Source: Cristatella mucedo (Eukaryota; Bryozoa; Phylactolaemata; Cristatellidae). Taken from it: 45,000 nucleotides of DNA. The position numbers and the translations under genes are program-made. Within the stretch, counting starts at the first letter, position 1. Each line of letters starts with the position of its first letter. The notes under the pieces were generated by a model. The model saw only the letters and a program-made list of their open reading frames with translations. It made no database searches and was not told the DNA's origin. The DNA is taken from contig WPIO01000047.1 in the NCBI GenBank assembly GCA_009760855.2, positions 1,225,001 through 1,270,000 on the forward strand. Reading direction: 5' to 3'. Positions 44,961 to 45,000 of this stretch are shown piece by piece.

Positions 44961-45000
44961 GTGGGAAACTCAAGCCCCACGACACATTTGAAGCACCTGA

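Overview
The window is nuclear DNA from an animal, probably an invertebrate; I cannot resolve the phylum. The reasons are: spliced exons with GT/AG borders and matching codon phases; LINE retrotransposons of the CR1/L2/Rex1 group (Jockey superfamily); tRNA-derived SINEs; a hAT-type transposase relic; long (AT)n and (CA)n microsatellites; and no bacterial operon structure. Most of the sequence is repeat fossil or anonymous intergenic and intronic DNA. I found no CRISPR array, rRNA gene or functional tRNA gene.

One host gene can be assembled. On the minus strand, six exons between 40650 and 28095 encode, in order, a CUB domain (40557-40650, 38470-38623, 35309-35423), one LDL-receptor class A module (34785-34924), a transmembrane helix with a basic stop-transfer segment (33385-33573), and a Ser/Thr/Pro-rich cytoplasmic tail with tandem repeats and a stop codon (28095-28588). 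Codon phases match at three junctions (E1/E2, E4/E5, E5/E6) and are compatible at E2/E3; E3/E4 is unresolved. The architecture CUB-LDLa-TM-tail recalls NETO-type receptor auxiliary proteins or LRP12/LRP3-like receptors. The N-terminal exons were not found and may lie beyond the right edge.

Layout: 1-2200 is a GC- and CpG-rich block without a convincing gene. 2160-2780 holds a duplicated 63-bp repeat and a perfect 20-bp inverted repeat. 2900-20120 is a graveyard of LINEs: family A, with a C-terminal RT region and a 3' hairpin plus ATT tail; and family B, with one decayed near-full-length copy at 11930-14815. SINEs and a decayed repeat-family ORF (7765-8525) also lie here. 20640-23880 is a broken minus-strand hAT/ZMYM1-like transposase split by two LINE insertions. 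24979-26850 is more LINE and SINE. 28095-40650 is the receptor-like gene, with introns carrying LINE/SINE fragments and microsatellites. 41768-44960 contains a family B LINE, the best-preserved family A reverse transcriptase (42561-44065) and another family B tail.

Nested insertions give a relative history: SINEs and some LINEs entered older LINE-A copies, and LINE-A entered the hAT relic. I see no defence island or other novel multi-gene system; the most interesting content is the receptor-like gene and the nested repeat record.
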